A stretch of 64,000 nt of DNA from Anoplopoma fimbria (Eukaryota > Chordata > Actinopteri > Perciformes > Anoplopomatidae): contig NC_072456.1 in assembly GCF_027596085.1 (NCBI RefSeq), positions 18,737,218 through 18,801,217 on the forward strand. Direction: 5' to 3'. Shown here piece by piece: positions 13,001 through 26,237 of the stretch; position 1 is the first letter of the stretch; each line of letters begins with the position of its first letter. The translations under genes and the position numbers were made by a program. The notes under the pieces were generated by a model. The model did not search any database, was not told the origin of the DNA, and saw only the letters and a program-made list of their open reading frames with translations.

Positions 13001-15860
13001 CATACTAAATTAAATTAAACAGTTGATATCCAGAGGAAAGTGAGGAGAGTTTCTGAAACAAGATCTTAATTTAATATTCAATGCTTTGAGCTCCACAAAT
13101 AAAATTCCATTCACCTTTGTTGCGTTGGTGTCGAGACAGAAATCTCAGGGATGGATATCTCAAACCCCGAGCAAATGAGACCTGACTGAAAGAAATTACC
13201 GCCCACTCTGGAAACTACAGAAAATTAATCAGCACTTATGAGAGAAAAGCTTCACAGGATGAAAACAGAAACGGCACGACAACATTAATCATAGATCATG
13301 AAGCTGATGCCGTCTCAGCGTAAAAACAAGCCATCTTTCAAAGCAGCGATCGGTGCTCGTCGCTCAAGCCAAGGTGATGATGTTTGCCTGTTTCTCATAT
13401 TTTCCCTCTGGGCTTATTTGTTTGTTTAAACACGTCTGAAGCATTCAGACTTTCCAGCAGGCCGAGCCAGGATGAAGCCAAGAGGCAGGCTGACCAACTG
13501 GGCTCATACCCTGATTTTCAGCGACTGGAACCAAACATTCCCCAGAACGTCAAGCAGAGTGGTTTCCCTGCATGCAATGAATTCTGTTTTGTTGTACATT
13601 ACTATGTTACAGAGTATAAACACTGTCACACATTGTTTGAATGATGTGGGCTTGTTTGCAGAAAGAAAATGCTCTGACATTTACATTTTCCTTTTACAGC
13701 ATAAACCAACGTAACTGTAAATGAGGACACTAGAGACATTGTGCTGTTTCTAATGCGACTTGAATTAAGTCACCTTTAAACCTGATAAACAGATCTGCAG
13801 AGCTGTTTTTATGTCTTTTGGTCAGGGTTAAGTCATAAGTCTTTTCAAACCAAGTCTCATGTCAAATATCTCCTTCATTAAGGGGGGACTTGACTCCAAG
13901 TCAAAGTTAGGTCTTTTTTAAAGTACTTTAAGGTGAATCTTATGCATTCTATTTTTGACAGTAGACAGATGACAGCAAATTAATGGAGTCTTTAGCATAC
14001 TGAAAGTCCAAAAGCAAGTCTTTCAGGTCTTTAAATGCTGACCATTAAAACAATTTTGGATTTTCTTTTCAAATTGAGTAGTTTGTATACACTAGCTGAG
14101 TTGTTTCGGTGGCAACACATTCCCACCCAAATGCCGATATTGAAGCTTTATCAGTGCTCCAAAGCTCCAAACTAGGGTGACCAGATGAGAATGCGAACGT
14201 GTTCACATTGAAGTTAGTTGCGTCACATTCACACGCTAAAGAATGCCTCTGTGCTTTGGTGCCAGACAGTGAGGTGCACTGACAAAGCCGCAGTATTTGA
14301 TGCATTGGGAGAGAGAACAGGTTGTCGAAGCATATAAGCTTAAATGTACGGCCTAAAACGGCTTATCAAGTTCAAGTCAAGTCTCAATTCTTAATCATTG
14401 TGACTTCAGGCTGACTTGAGTCCTTGTTTGAAGTCTACATTTCTGAAGTCAAGTATTTTTTTTTAATCCTCCGGTTGTTGCTTAACGGGTGTAATTATTT
14501 TGTCGAAATGTTGGTCAGCCCAAGATAAATTTACTTATTTTTTGCAAAAAAATATTGCTTCCGTCCTGACCCTCTTCATGTTTTATTATTCAACCGCATT
14601 CTGTCAGAGCAGAAAAAAAAGATTGGAGAGGTGAGGTTGATGACAGACTGAGCGAGACAGACAGCCTGGCTGCCTGTCTTGGACTTTTCCAGGGTGGGCC
14701 GAAGACGGTGCCAACGGGAATGCCATGCATGATGCTGTGCCGGGAAAAGAAGCCTACGCAAGACCTGGGGGAGGGAACAAGCACATACACAGACACACAT
14801 TTATACACACACCCTTCTTGGATACAAGCATATAAGCATTACACAAAACAGGAGGCATGAACCCAAAATTTGCAAGTATACACAGACACACAAACTGACA
14901 ATAGGCAATGACACAGACACACAAGCACAGAAGGATTTCATTGGACACCCAGCTATAAACCAAACACTTGTCCAAACGCAAAACACACACACACACACAC
15001 ACTGTACATAACCTATGCAAATGAGCTCCAGTGGCTCCAAGGCATGTGGCCGATGCCCAGCTCTCCTGCCCACATCCTGTTTCCAGACCAAACCAGAGCT
15101 CGCCTCTTCACACGGGGCAGCAACACGGCCGCCGATGAAAAACGACTGTGATGAAAGACAGTTCTCAAATGTTTATCGTGTCTGTTTCTCTCTCTCTCAT
15201 TACAAAATGTTAATCCCTCCTTGTAATTCATACATGTGCATGTCAGCCTCTGAGTGAATGTGTTTGTACAGATATTTCTTGCTTTAACTTTCTGCTCAAG
15301 GGCACTTGAAGCACGGCGGAGGCTTGATGAGACAGAACTTGAACTCGGATCATGCAGCTGGAGGCGGTCTTACCTTCTGTATTACAGTTGGTCCCGGTTT
15401 TCTTACAGCACTACACCTTTTTGTAGCATAAATAACTTCAGTGACCGTTTGAACAACCTCTCTCGATACATATACAGACATGGTGAGAGACAGCAACTAA
15501 ATCAAACACACACACGGAGGCATGCTAGATGACTCTTATGAGTGAAAAAAGACACATATGTTTCCCAAAGCTATGCAGCTTTTTTCTGTAAGCCGCTAAA
15601 GAGAGGGATTGTGGGTGATGCATGCTGCCTGAAGGGCTCTCTGTTAGAGTTCTCACTCTGTTCTTTCCCATACTTCTCAAGCATCAAGGCCATCTGTAGC
15701 ACTGCTTATAACAAACTGGAGGGCCACATGTGCACTCATTTTGAACACTCTCACTTCTCCACTCAGCGTAATGCAACGGATTTCATACCTTATATAGATT
15801 TTATGGGAGCAATTTTCTGATTAATTCAATCGCCTTTTTTCCTGCACAAGACATTTTGAT

Positions 15861-15996
15861 TTGTCATAGCAGGAGAAGCACATGTGTAACTAATAACATT
15901 AACATTGGCTCAGTTACACAGCCATCATGCTAAATACCAGCGCCCTGGGCATTATGCATGTTATTAATTACTAGTGTGCTTTTCCTGCTACGACAC
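15861..15996. mobile_element. Short fold-back (MITE-like) element
   Basis: The left arm (about 15862-15900: TCATAGCAGGAGAAGCACAT then GTAACTAATAACAT) is matched by the reversed right arm (about 15956-15996: TCGTAGCAGGAAAAGCACAC then GTAATTAATAACAT). The arms are about 35 bp with a few mismatches around a centre of roughly 55 bp. No coding capacity. Confidence 0.7.
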
Positions 15997-16539
15997 AAAA
16001 AGGAGGCTGTTGAAAATGGAAATAAAGAGACAGAGAAAGTCAAAAGTTTTACTACCCTTAAGCCAGAACAGTAGATCCTAATGTGATAACTCCATCCAAC
16101 TGAGGATGTGGAAAGTCAGCTCCAGTTGAGAATTCAAGAGGACTAAAGGGGACAACGAAGGAGGACGGAAGCAGCAGGTAAGAAGAAGCAGCAGGAAGTG
16201 GTAAGTAGAATTACAGAAGAGAGAGTCGTACACCAATGGAGGTAAGGACGAGGCAAGAAAAGACACATTTGTCGGCTGTAATGACTCTTACCCGCAGCCC
16301 TGCCTGAGCGAGCGGCTCAGGGGGAAAATCTCCAGGGACTAACTGAACTCTTCAAACCTCTGCCGCCACATCTGGATGACACACAACCGCCCTGCATCAA
16401 AGGAAGGAACGCAGCCGACGGCCAGACAGGTGGCAGGGTAGTAGGATCGGGACAAACTGTATACCTGAACAAGATGTTAAACACATGCACAGATGTACAC
16501 ACATATGTTTACATACAATTACCAGATTTCTTTAGCCAT

Positions 16540-17060
16540 GGCAGGCACTCCACGGATGGTCATGATGGTCTGTCAGTCAGCCACTTTGGTCAAAACTGAA
16601 ATAACTATTCGATAGACTGACATGAGATTTTGTCCCAAGAGGTTGAAGCCCATGCATCTTAACATTATTGACTCTTCTAACAGTGCAACCAAAGAGGTTG
16701 CCGTTTGTGTATTTGAGGAAACAGCTGTTGGATGGTTTGCCACAGACATTTAGTGATCTCTTAGTGTTTTATCTAGCTTCTTCATTTCAAAATTCCAATT
16801 TGTTTAATACTTTGATTAAAGACCAAATTCCTGCCAAACTAAAAATGTTCCCACCAACTTCAGTTGTAGTTAGTATATAGTGCTAGTTAGCAAAAGTATG
16901 CTAACACACCAAACTAAGATCGTTGAATAATGTAAACGTTGTATATCCCAAACATCAGCTTGTTAACATCATTGTGAGCTTGTTGGCATGCTGGCGTTAG
17001 CATTTAGGTCAATGCACTGCTGTGTTAGTAAAGCCTCAAAGCCTCTGTGTCGGTAGACTT
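16540..17060 (+). repeat. Dispersed repeat, GCATGCTAAC type, copy 1
   Basis: This non-coding repeat carries CCACTTTGGTCAAAACTGAA, ATGAGATTTTGTCCCAAGAG, TTTAATACTTTGATTAAAGA, and then TTAGCAAAAGTATGCTAACA, GTTAACATCATTGTGAGC and GGCATGCTGGCGTTAGCATT. The 3' part is shared with 43790-44010. The family is abundant in percomorph fishes by my recollection. Confidence 0.65.
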
Positions 17061-19454
17061 TTATGCTATGTTCACACTAAGAGCGACAAAATAACAAAAT
17101 TCAAGTACTTTTCAATGGAAGCCCTTGCGTGAAGCTTCAAACTGACGTCCAACGCTTGTCGCTTGGTGACGGGCATGATGCACTGCTAATTAAAGTTGAG
17201 CTGGCTATATTGTTGCGTCAAAACTTAATAAAGTTATATGAAACTTTCCAAAGAAAACAGGCTTATCAAATGTAAATGTCTGATTCATCTCCCACACTCT
17301 TATTTCATATATTTCTGTGGGTCTTTCTTCTGGTGTGATGGCATCAGTAGATATCCTGTAATACCGATCTATCACCTCAACACGTGGACATTGAACAGGC
17401 TGAACTAATCACTGCACTGCACTGTAGGAAGCTCACCGAAGAACACGCTGGTCTGAGCACCCAGTTGGACGCTCGGAGCAGGGTGATCCCCTTAAGCTCT
17501 CCGGCCTGTCACCCTCCCAGCGATGCTCCTTTGCCTGCCGCTGGTGATGGATGACCTGTGAGGGATGATGAATCGTCTCCTGTCAGGTCCTCATCACATC
17601 CTCATCTGGGATGCAGCCATAAGGGGGAAAGAGGCAGAGCATCGCCCTGCATTGTACTTTATAATACATAGCTCATATTCCTGGAAGGCAAGATGAATGT
17701 CAACACACAGTATTATTTGTGTGAGATTACATAGAAGCTCCTATCACATCATATGTGTAATAATAATAGTAGAGTCAGAATGTTAATGTGAGAATATTCT
17801 TCTTTGTTGTGTTGGTAGAATAGTAGTCTGAAGACTTTATCCAAGAAAAGTTAACTGGATACACATGGTATGCTCTTCACATACAGTGGATTTTCGTGCT
17901 TTATTAATTACAGCTAATTATCTGTCTAAGAGCAAACTATTCCGAAAAGTGGATTTTAATGTGAGCATCATACTATTGACGGGGTTCGCTGATGTGTTTG
18001 GGTTGCACTTTATGACAGCTCTTAGCTTGAGTATCATGTCCTACCATTTTAATACTTCTGATATGTGTTATATCTTCATTTCCTGGCTCCTTGTATTGAT
18101 TTATTCTTATTTTATTTGCGACGTATGTATTTTGACCTATAAGACAAGGCACAGGTACGTTCTGTTTGATGTCATTCATTTTTTTGATAAAATATTGAGG
18201 AACATTTAACCTATATGAATGTCTAGTAACTAAAAGCTTTGTCATTATCAGTGTACAGAGTGTTCTTATCTTCACATTTTATGTTTTTAGCCCTCTTGTT
18301 CTCTTCTCAGACAGTTCTGTCAAAGCAGCATTAACACATATAATGTTATATAAAATATAAAATGAAATTAATTAAATAAAAAAGTCATCACTCAGTCCTT
18401 AACTGGCATGAATCTAATTCACACACCAGAGCGTCTCTGGTTTGAACTTCACACTCTCTGCTTTCCGCACTCATTTCATCACGTTTTCTTCATTTCCTGT
18501 GTGCAGCAAGCAGATGGATCTGAGTTCGGGTTAAGGCCTGAGTGTTATCTGGCTGAGTGAGAGAGGGGCTTTCTGGTAGCTTCAAAGCCAGCCGATTTCG
18601 AGCTCCTTCCAACCCAAAGAGCCTCTTTTTCTATATCTTGAATACAGTTTCTCACTGAGGTGGTCAGTTGGCTTTATGAGAGTCAGCAGCACATATGTTT
18701 TGTGTTTGTGTGGAGAGTTCGGGTTAACGCCCCACACTGATATTGCATCAATCGATAAACTGTGGGTGAGAACTGAGATATCCACGGAGAGGAAGATAAC
18801 GAAAGAGAGTGAGACATGTGGCGCGAAAGCCTCATTTCACACAAATCTCAGCAAGAGTGCAAACAGAAGCAGAAGGAAACCATTCCCTCTCTCTGGCGTG
18901 CCCTGGTCCAGATTACTTCCTGAAGGTTCACTAGAATTTCAATCATGCTCCCCCCACCTCTTTCCTCTTCCACTCTTGTGCATCTGGCAAATGGAAGCCG
19001 ATATTTATATTCATAACAAACAATAAATCCACTAGGACAAGAGAGAATGATATAGAATAACTCAAGAGCAGTGTGGCAGGAGCCAGATACCACGCTGTAA
19101 CAACCACGCTGTGATGGGTTGCTGGCAGATATTGGACCTCCCTCATAAACCTCCACATGCAGGCGGGATGGAAGAAAGCCTCCAACAGTTTGCTCAGCCC
19201 TCTGCATCATCCTTACAGCAGCACGGCCAATTACAAACCAGATGTGGCAAAAGCCAGGGGATCAAGCCTCCCTGATTGAAGCAGATCAAAATCTCACATT
19301 TGAATTCTGGCTCTGGATTCGAACTCTGCTAAGCGGCTCTAAAGCCTGTGGAAGGGAAAAGTCATCCTGTTCTCGGGTTGTGCTCTTTTAATCTATTTCA
19401 ATCGTTAGACATTGTTCATTTGCTTTATAGCTTCATATTGATCAATGGTATTGA

Positions 19455-19865
19455 TCAATTTAAAGCTGGAGCTAGCAACAGGTTAGCTTTACATAACACA
19501 AGATGGAAATAAAGGGAAGCAGCTACCCCTTGGCTCCGTTCAATGATATTTATTATCTAATTTGTTTCAGCTGTACCACAAACGAAAAAATATATATTTT
19601 AAAAACAAAAGAATTGTGGCTTAATGTCGAGTCACGTGCCTGGTCTTGCACAGTAACTTCTCTGAGTCTACGCTCAACGTCATGGCAACAACATAATAAT
19701 GACAAGACTCAACATAACTCCCTGTTGAAATCACAAATTGTCATTTCTACTTTGCTGTTTTATTAGTGAGCTTTAGAGGTGCTGGCAGGCAGATTTGTAA
19801 CCTTTGAACAGAATCAGGCTAGCAGTTTCCAGTCTTAATGCTAAGCTAGGCTAACAATCTTCTGA
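19455..19865. mobile_element. Fold-back repeat with imperfect terminal inverted repeats
   Basis: The left side reads GGTTAGCTTTACATAACA, GATGGAAATAAAGGGAAGC and TTGGCTCCGTTC. The right side reversed reads GTTAGCCTAGCTTAGCATTA, GACTGGAAACTGCTAGCC and CTGATTCTGTTC. This is a diverged inverted repeat of about 55-60 bp. The middle includes the words CACCTCTAAAGCTCAC (reverse strand), typical of a dispersed percomorph repeat. No coding capacity. Confidence 0.65.
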
Positions 19866-21149
19866 CACAATCAATGGTCAATATGTAGCAAGAGAGCAAA
19901 TGAGTGATTTAAAAAAAATGTCCAGCTAACCTTTTAACTGGTAACATTTGGATGGAAAATACTGTGTATTGTCAGCAGTTCAAACTGTAAATTGCTAATA
20001 AGGTGAATCCTTGCATTCCACGCTTATTACACACATTTCCAAAATCTAATTGCAGAAGTTAAAGGAGCTAAAGGCAAGATTGTTCCTCGACTGTTCTCGT
20101 GACAATTAGTCTGTTTACTCCGAGAATCAACGGCCTACTGTGATACTTGATCAGACATTGAGCTCTAGATACGTAAAAAAAACATTCAGCGCTGATCCCC
20201 ATCTGGATTCCTGTTTCTTTATCGTCACCTGAACAACTTAAACCTGGCTGGCAATCAGTCAGCAATCAGGCCGGCAAACAACCAAAACAAACAGCAGGAG
20301 GGTGAGCGATGGTCGGACACTGCTCCCCTAGGCCCGATGTGACCTCTGGACAAGGCAGCCTCATGACTGATTGGTGTTTAAGCTCAATCACAGACAGCGC
20401 ACTTCCTACTCCTGTGGGCCGACTAAATGGCTCTATTCTCTCTGTCAAACCCCCATGTCTCTTTCTCTTTAGCTCCCTGCTTTCTCTCTTTCACTCCCCC
20501 CACCCTTCAGCCTGTCTGGGCTAGAGGGAGGCACCGTGGGAGTTTAATTGCCTCGTATTTCCATGAAGCCAAGTTCATTACATTAACAGCTCCGTCCCAC
20601 GCTGCATACTTCTAACCTGCTGCAATTTGTTTTTGTGTTTATTAGGCTGACAGAGAAACAGTTTCCCGCTCAGCTGGGGGAGAGAAAAAGAGAGAGAGAC
20701 ACAGAGAGAGCGAGTGACTGGGTGAGGGAGAAGGTCAGAGGGAGCTCTGCAGGCACAGGCATCCATTGTGATGCACCAGCCGGGCGGATGAAAACATGAC
20801 AGGGAGGTACAGGCGAGTAACGCAAGGCTACTCGGTCTGGGAGAAATCAGGGTCGCTGTGGTCGGGATCAAAGACGTGAGGCAGTGAAGGAACGATGATG
20901 GGGAAGGTCAGTGTTGACTAAAAGTGTGCACATCACTGGCGGAGGGATGGAGGAAACTTTCAGGATGAATATCCACCAACATAAAGAGGTACACACAGGA
21001 GAGAAATATTCATTGTAAACAAACAGCACCGGTCGCCTTAATATGGTATCAGCCACAAAATAATGTCATTATTTGGTGTCTTTGCATGTTTTATATAAAA
21101 ACTGGCTAATATAGACTTAAAGCTGCCCCAGTCAATACAACTTTACTGG

Positions 21150-21440
21150 TTTTGTTCTCACTGCTCTTATCCCCATTGTTTCCAGTAGCAACAGGCAGCT
21201 GTTTTAGGTGAAAAAGCTGTATGAACCCTGTGCACTACCTGTCCAGACTATCTGAATCTTCTTTGGTAGAGACCAAAAACAGAGCTAAAAGAGAGTGAAT
21301 ATTGGACTTGCATTTGTCAAGTGGTCAAAAAAATAAATTAAAACAGCTCCAAATAATGAAAATGTTGCTCTTTGTCTGCTGGATGTGTAAATAGGAATGT
21401 CCTATATAGGCCTTAACAACTTTATAAGGTGATGATATGT
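21150..21440. repeat. Dispersed repeat shared with ncln intron 14, copy 1
   Basis: The words CTCACTGCTCTTAT, GAGCTAAAAGAGAGTGAATA, CTCCAAATAATG and TTTGTCTGCTGGATGTG are in an order that resembles the interval 36050-36440. Divergence is high, so membership is tentative. Confidence 0.45.
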
Positions 21441-21803
21441 CAATTTTGGGTTTACAACTTGTTCAGATGCCACTAAATGGCCAATAAAAAACAAAAACAA
21501 GCACTTAATTAACTGAATATAAAGTTTAAGTTTAAAAGCATGTGTTGTACCCCCTCTACAAGTTTTTTTTGTTTACCTGCTATGCAAACAACAACAAAAG
21601 TCAGCACATTTTGCTGAGAATAATACATTACATTACAAATACATGCTACCTAAACATGCCTTTGGGGTTGTAGGGCAACCAATTTGCAAGAGTTGGTAAA
21701 ATAGCTGTAATGGGAACGAAATAACAGAAAGACAGGAAAGCATTAGACAAGATCCTCTCCCATCTTGCTGCTTACATTCCCAGCAATATGTAGAAAGTAA
21801 TTG

Positions 21804-21804
<1 letters not shown>

Positions 21805-21898
<94 letters not shown>
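21805..21898. repeat. (CA)n microsatellite
   Basis: An uninterrupted CA dinucleotide array of about 94 bp. Confidence 0.98.
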
Positions 21899-21899
<1 letters not shown>

Positions 21900-23379
21900 A
21901 TCCACCCATGTCTTCATTCATGAATTTCTCCCTGTTCTGCACACTAAATGTACAGTCCACACAGTACAGACGGTCAGTCCGTGACACATGTTCCTCTTTC
22001 ACAAGCCTGGAGTTCCTAGTTTGCCACACATGCTACAGCGACACTCTTGTACAAAAAAAGCACACAGATTCGAAAATAGGCCTTTAACAATTTTGTATTG
22101 CAACAGTGTGAATCCACCGCAAATCCCTCGATGCAGTAATTCAGAGACAATATGTACTCTTTTTATCTTGTGCAACGACTGGGACGATACCGTCAGAAAA
22201 CCACCAACTAATCTAAAGCAGCCACATGGAATGAATTTACTCAAAGCCTCCCAAGAAACATGGAGAACATGAATAAAGACATGAGCAAAAACATGAGCGT
22301 GAGAAAGAGAAAATAGAAAATAAGTACGAAAACACAAGGATATACAGTAAGAAGCAAAGGAAGTAAACAGTAAGACAATAGAGAAAGCCAAAGAGGAGAA
22401 AGATAGGACGAATCCGCTGGCGAGCATGAGTGAGCGTCTCTGAAAGTGGATATGAAGGCGGATGAGCCACGCCAACCTCCTCCGACCGCATTAACGAAAC
22501 CTAATGGAACGGCTGGCTCCAGGAGGCCTCGTCATCCATTATCTGACTGTTGCCCTGCGCAACCAAATAGGCTCACGGTCTCAGTGGCTGCAGCTCAGCT
22601 GTCATACGCTATGGTCTCCCTTTTTCTTTGCCTTATTTCCAATGGCCTTAATGAAAATGATTGGTAAATCAATTCCCTGGTGCGTAAAGAAGCCGGGGCG
22701 ATATTGCCTCCAATAGGACTGTGGCCACATATCAACTGCAAATCAGCAGGAGAGGAAAATAAATTTAAGGATGGTCATATTATGTATTTAGAGTCAGACG
22801 TCATATCAGATCCATCAGCACCAGGTCATGTTGAAAGAACAACTGCAGCTGAAACCCTCAGACTGAATCTTACAGTTTCAGTGTGAAAATAATATTTTTT
22901 TAGTGACTAAGAAGATTTAGTCAAGCACTGTACTTCAGTTTTGAGGTATTGGGGCATGTTACTTTTTATTTTAAGTAGGAAATATTGTACTTATACACTG
23001 TGTTTTATTTGGCAGATGTATTTACTTTATAGATTAAGATTTGAAATACGGAACAATACAATTAGTTTATAAAAGTGACAAATCAGTAACACACCAGAAA
23101 TAAAAATCCAATGACATACTATATAAAATACAACAATCTGCAGAATGAGTACTTTTTCTTGGTATACACTGGATACTATTTTGCAAATACACACTTAACA
23201 CAAGACAATTTTGAATGTATGAGTTTTACCTGTAACAAAGTAATACTAGATATTTTGTTCATTCAAGGATCTGAATACTATGGCAATAAGTATTCCCCAT
23301 TTCTAGCAACTGATTGTTCCTTCTTTAAAGGGATTTGGTAGTATTGACTGGGTGTGAATGGGGTGTTAATTTTTCATTC

Positions 23380-23800
23380 GGAGCATGGCGTTCCAGGCGA
23401 TGTCAGATTTTTTACCAAACTGGAACCCAAAAGCACGACCAAGAAACAGAGACACCGTTTACTTAATGTTCAGGCAGGCAAACAAAACCAAAAGGGGCAG
23501 GCAGAAAATAAACAGCGCAAACGGGACAGCAGGGTCAAAACAGGCGGATCAGATTCAGAAACCAGATATACATTGGAGAGCTTGGTAGTAACACACAAGA
23601 CAATCTGGCAGGGACCAAGTGCCAGTGAACTGATATAAATACTGAGGGACTAATGAGAGAATTGGATGCAGGTGAGATGGTTGTGGAGGACCAGGTGAGG
23701 GGAATGAGTGATGTGTGGTCTGAGTGGAAGGACCTGAAATGATGGGAGAGTTAGTGACACAGACAGGCCAGATCAAAACAAACAAACAAAGTGGTGCAAT
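23380..23800. repeat. Probable retroelement-derived dispersed repeat
   Basis: The interval contains AATCTGGCAGGGACCAAGTG, ATAAATACTGAGGGACTAAT, GGATGCAGGTGAGATGG and ATCAAAACAAACAAACAAA, a composition and word order seen in fish retroelement flanks. No protein domain and no paired terminal repeats were recognised, so the class is not assigned. Confidence 0.4.
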
Positions 23801-24306
23801 TTGTGACAGGATTTTCTTTTAAAATCACAAGACACTGTGTAATGGGTCAAGGACCCAATGATACTTAATTACTTGCTCAAAAAGTGTAAAGTAGTGTGAA
23901 GCGTGGACCTTGTCGTTTTCAAGCTTCTGCTCATTAACAAGGGGATTAAACAGCAGGTGGTGTGTTTTCAGGAGTGAATGACTCAGAGGACCTGCTCCAT
24001 AGGTCTTGGTTGGAAAGACCACCATTGTGTGCCGATAGTGGTCCCTGTGTGGAGCCAAGAAATCACTCCCTCTTACAGTGTATCTTTGGTATTCTGTGAT
24101 TGTGACTTTGTCGTTGAGCGGTTTAAACACTTCAGTGTGGCCAGTGTTTGAGCAGCCTTTCAGCGCGGTGAGAAAATGACAGCATCCTCTGAGAATGGGA
24201 AGGGGCAATAAACCGAGGGGTGAGCTACTTACATAGGCATGCTACACAGAAATTGCTTACTTACTGCTAGGTGGCTAATCTCTCATTAATCCACAGTACT
24301 TACACC

Positions 24307-24338
<32 letters not shown>

Positions 24339-24474
24339 CACACACACTGACTGCACCTTTTGTGTGGACAGAGAAAGTGTTTTTCTGTGGCCGGGGGTCG
24401 GCAGCAAAGGCTGGTCTGATTCAGGACATTCCCAGGAGCACTGGAAAGAAATGAGGACACGGAACAGCTCATGC

Positions 24475-24476
<2 letters not shown>

Positions 24477-24570
<94 letters not shown>
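24477..24570. repeat. (TG)n microsatellite with an inverted (CA)n nearby
   Basis: A TG array of about 94 bp. A shorter (CA)n interrupted by TATATA lies at about 24306-24347, so the pair could form an intrastrand foldback over roughly 130 bp. Confidence 0.97.
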
Positions 24571-24571
<1 letters not shown>

Positions 24572-26237
24572 CTTTGAGTCTACACTGTAGTATGCACACA
24601 TGTATGAACATTTTTTTGATGAAGCGACATAAAGTGAAAAAAAATGACTTTCTTTGCATTTTTTCTGAGCCCCTATCAGATGATCCTGTTATAATAAGGA
24701 TGTTATGAATTTTGAAGTTATGACCTTCATGTGACGCACAACCACCATATATACGTGAGCATTTTTCTCATGAAACAATTGCTCTCTTCTTCTGTTGTAT
24801 TCATCTGTGTGTTTTCCTTCTGCCAGACTGCTGGTCATGTGAGCGGATCTCCAAATGATAATTTCTCAGTAATGTGAAATCATTACAAGGAGCTTCAACG
24901 TCCACAACAAATTGGTTTTGTGCTTTGTTGGCTGCTTGGCCTCTCTCTCCAGCCCGGGCATGGATTACTCATACAAGGAGGAAATAATGACGCCAAGGTC
25001 CATTAAGTGGGATGGCAGGACATCATATCAGCATTAATCTGCCACTTAGCAGAGCAGCCTCAGGAGGGGGAGACAGGGAGAGGAGAGAGCGAGAATATGA
25101 TTTTGAACTCCACCCATCTGGTTGCAGGCTTTTCATTTTTATTACTGTTTTTTTATGATATAAAACTTTGGATGAAAGATCTGGTTGAAACAAATTACTT
25201 TTGGATATCCCATGACCAGGACAAATGATCTGTTTCTTTTTATAACCCTGTGAAGTTTCCCTTAAAGCCACAGTGAAATGCTTTAATTTGATTTAATAAA
25301 TCTATATGCCAAGTGCAAACAGAGTCTTTTAAAATATTTGACAATACAGAAAGAGAAAGAAAGTATTTTTATTTTATCTCTCTTTTTTTATGCATAGGCC
25401 TAGTCAACGAACGCCAAGACAATTTGTATGCATTTTGTGTCTTTCACACCAGCACCAAGTCAAAGCACTGGCTAGTTCAAGGGACACAGTTAATCAGAAG
25501 TTAAAAGAAAGACTGACCGGTAGTTGTCTTGTTCTTATTGACTTTACCTCTGCACTTGGCTGCAACTCCCATTGGAAGCATAGGGGTCATGTCAGGTCTT
25601 AACAACTTGTAATTATGTGTTACTTACAATTATGCTGGAAATCAGGAGCGTCCATGGTATGGGATCCATATATTATAAACTTGTATTATATTATAACTTA
25701 GCGACTTGTATTACACTCAATGTAAGACTATGTGGTGGACAACAGCAGGGCATTAAACAGGACAATAGAACAGTTTTTCTTTGGTGAGGTTGCGAGACTT
25801 TGATTACAAATGCAATATATGGTTAATAAAATGAAAATAAAAATAACAAGGAATAATAGACTTAACCATCAGTAATGTTTCAAGGGACTTTTCTCTCTTA
25901 AATGCACCCATTTTTTGCCACATTAACATTATAAGAAGAAGACCACAGTATTGGTAAAATCCTAGTTACAGTCATTCTGTGCTGGACTTAGTTTAAGTAT
26001 GCAACTCTGATGCAATTAGGTTTCCATGGTAAATTACAATGATGCATGTAGCTATAAGGTTTTCTTTTTGCAAGGGGGACGACATACATTAAAGGAATCC
26101 CAGGCCGCTGCAGTAAGGATGCAGTACAAAGGTGCAAAGGTCACCCACTCTACCAGGAAAGGTCAAACAGGTCTGAACCTTTACTGTAAATCTCAGAATA
26201 TGCTATGTCGTTATCCAGCCAATATTATGAAAGCGCC

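Larger units (their letters stand above)
1..26237. other. Region without a recognised gene, upstream of ncln
   Basis: No exon chain with family resemblance was recognised on either strand. What is present: microsatellites, the dispersed repeats listed separately, a CT/GA block at 9540-10051, and several stretches that look like conserved non-coding DNA (5540-5750, 10060-10140, 20520-20620, 22540-22740, 24850-25080). Small unspliced frames (most under 110 codons) have no recognisable domain. An intron of a large gene is possible, since single short exons could be missed without an alignment. Confidence 0.6.

Noticed and set aside
17865..18209. A 114-codon hydrophobic plus-strand frame
   Set aside because: It lies in AT-rich DNA with a 100-codon frame open on the opposite strand. 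The hydrophobicity comes from T-rich codons, and no family or splice sites were recognised.
21999..22475. A 158-codon minus-strand frame
   Set aside because: No domain, codon content of non-coding DNA (runs of S, F, L), and no recognisable homologue.
22446..22716. Overlapping 70-73-codon frames in a conserved-looking block
   Set aside because: Two frames are open by chance in a non-repetitive segment. It is more likely a non-coding element, reported as such.
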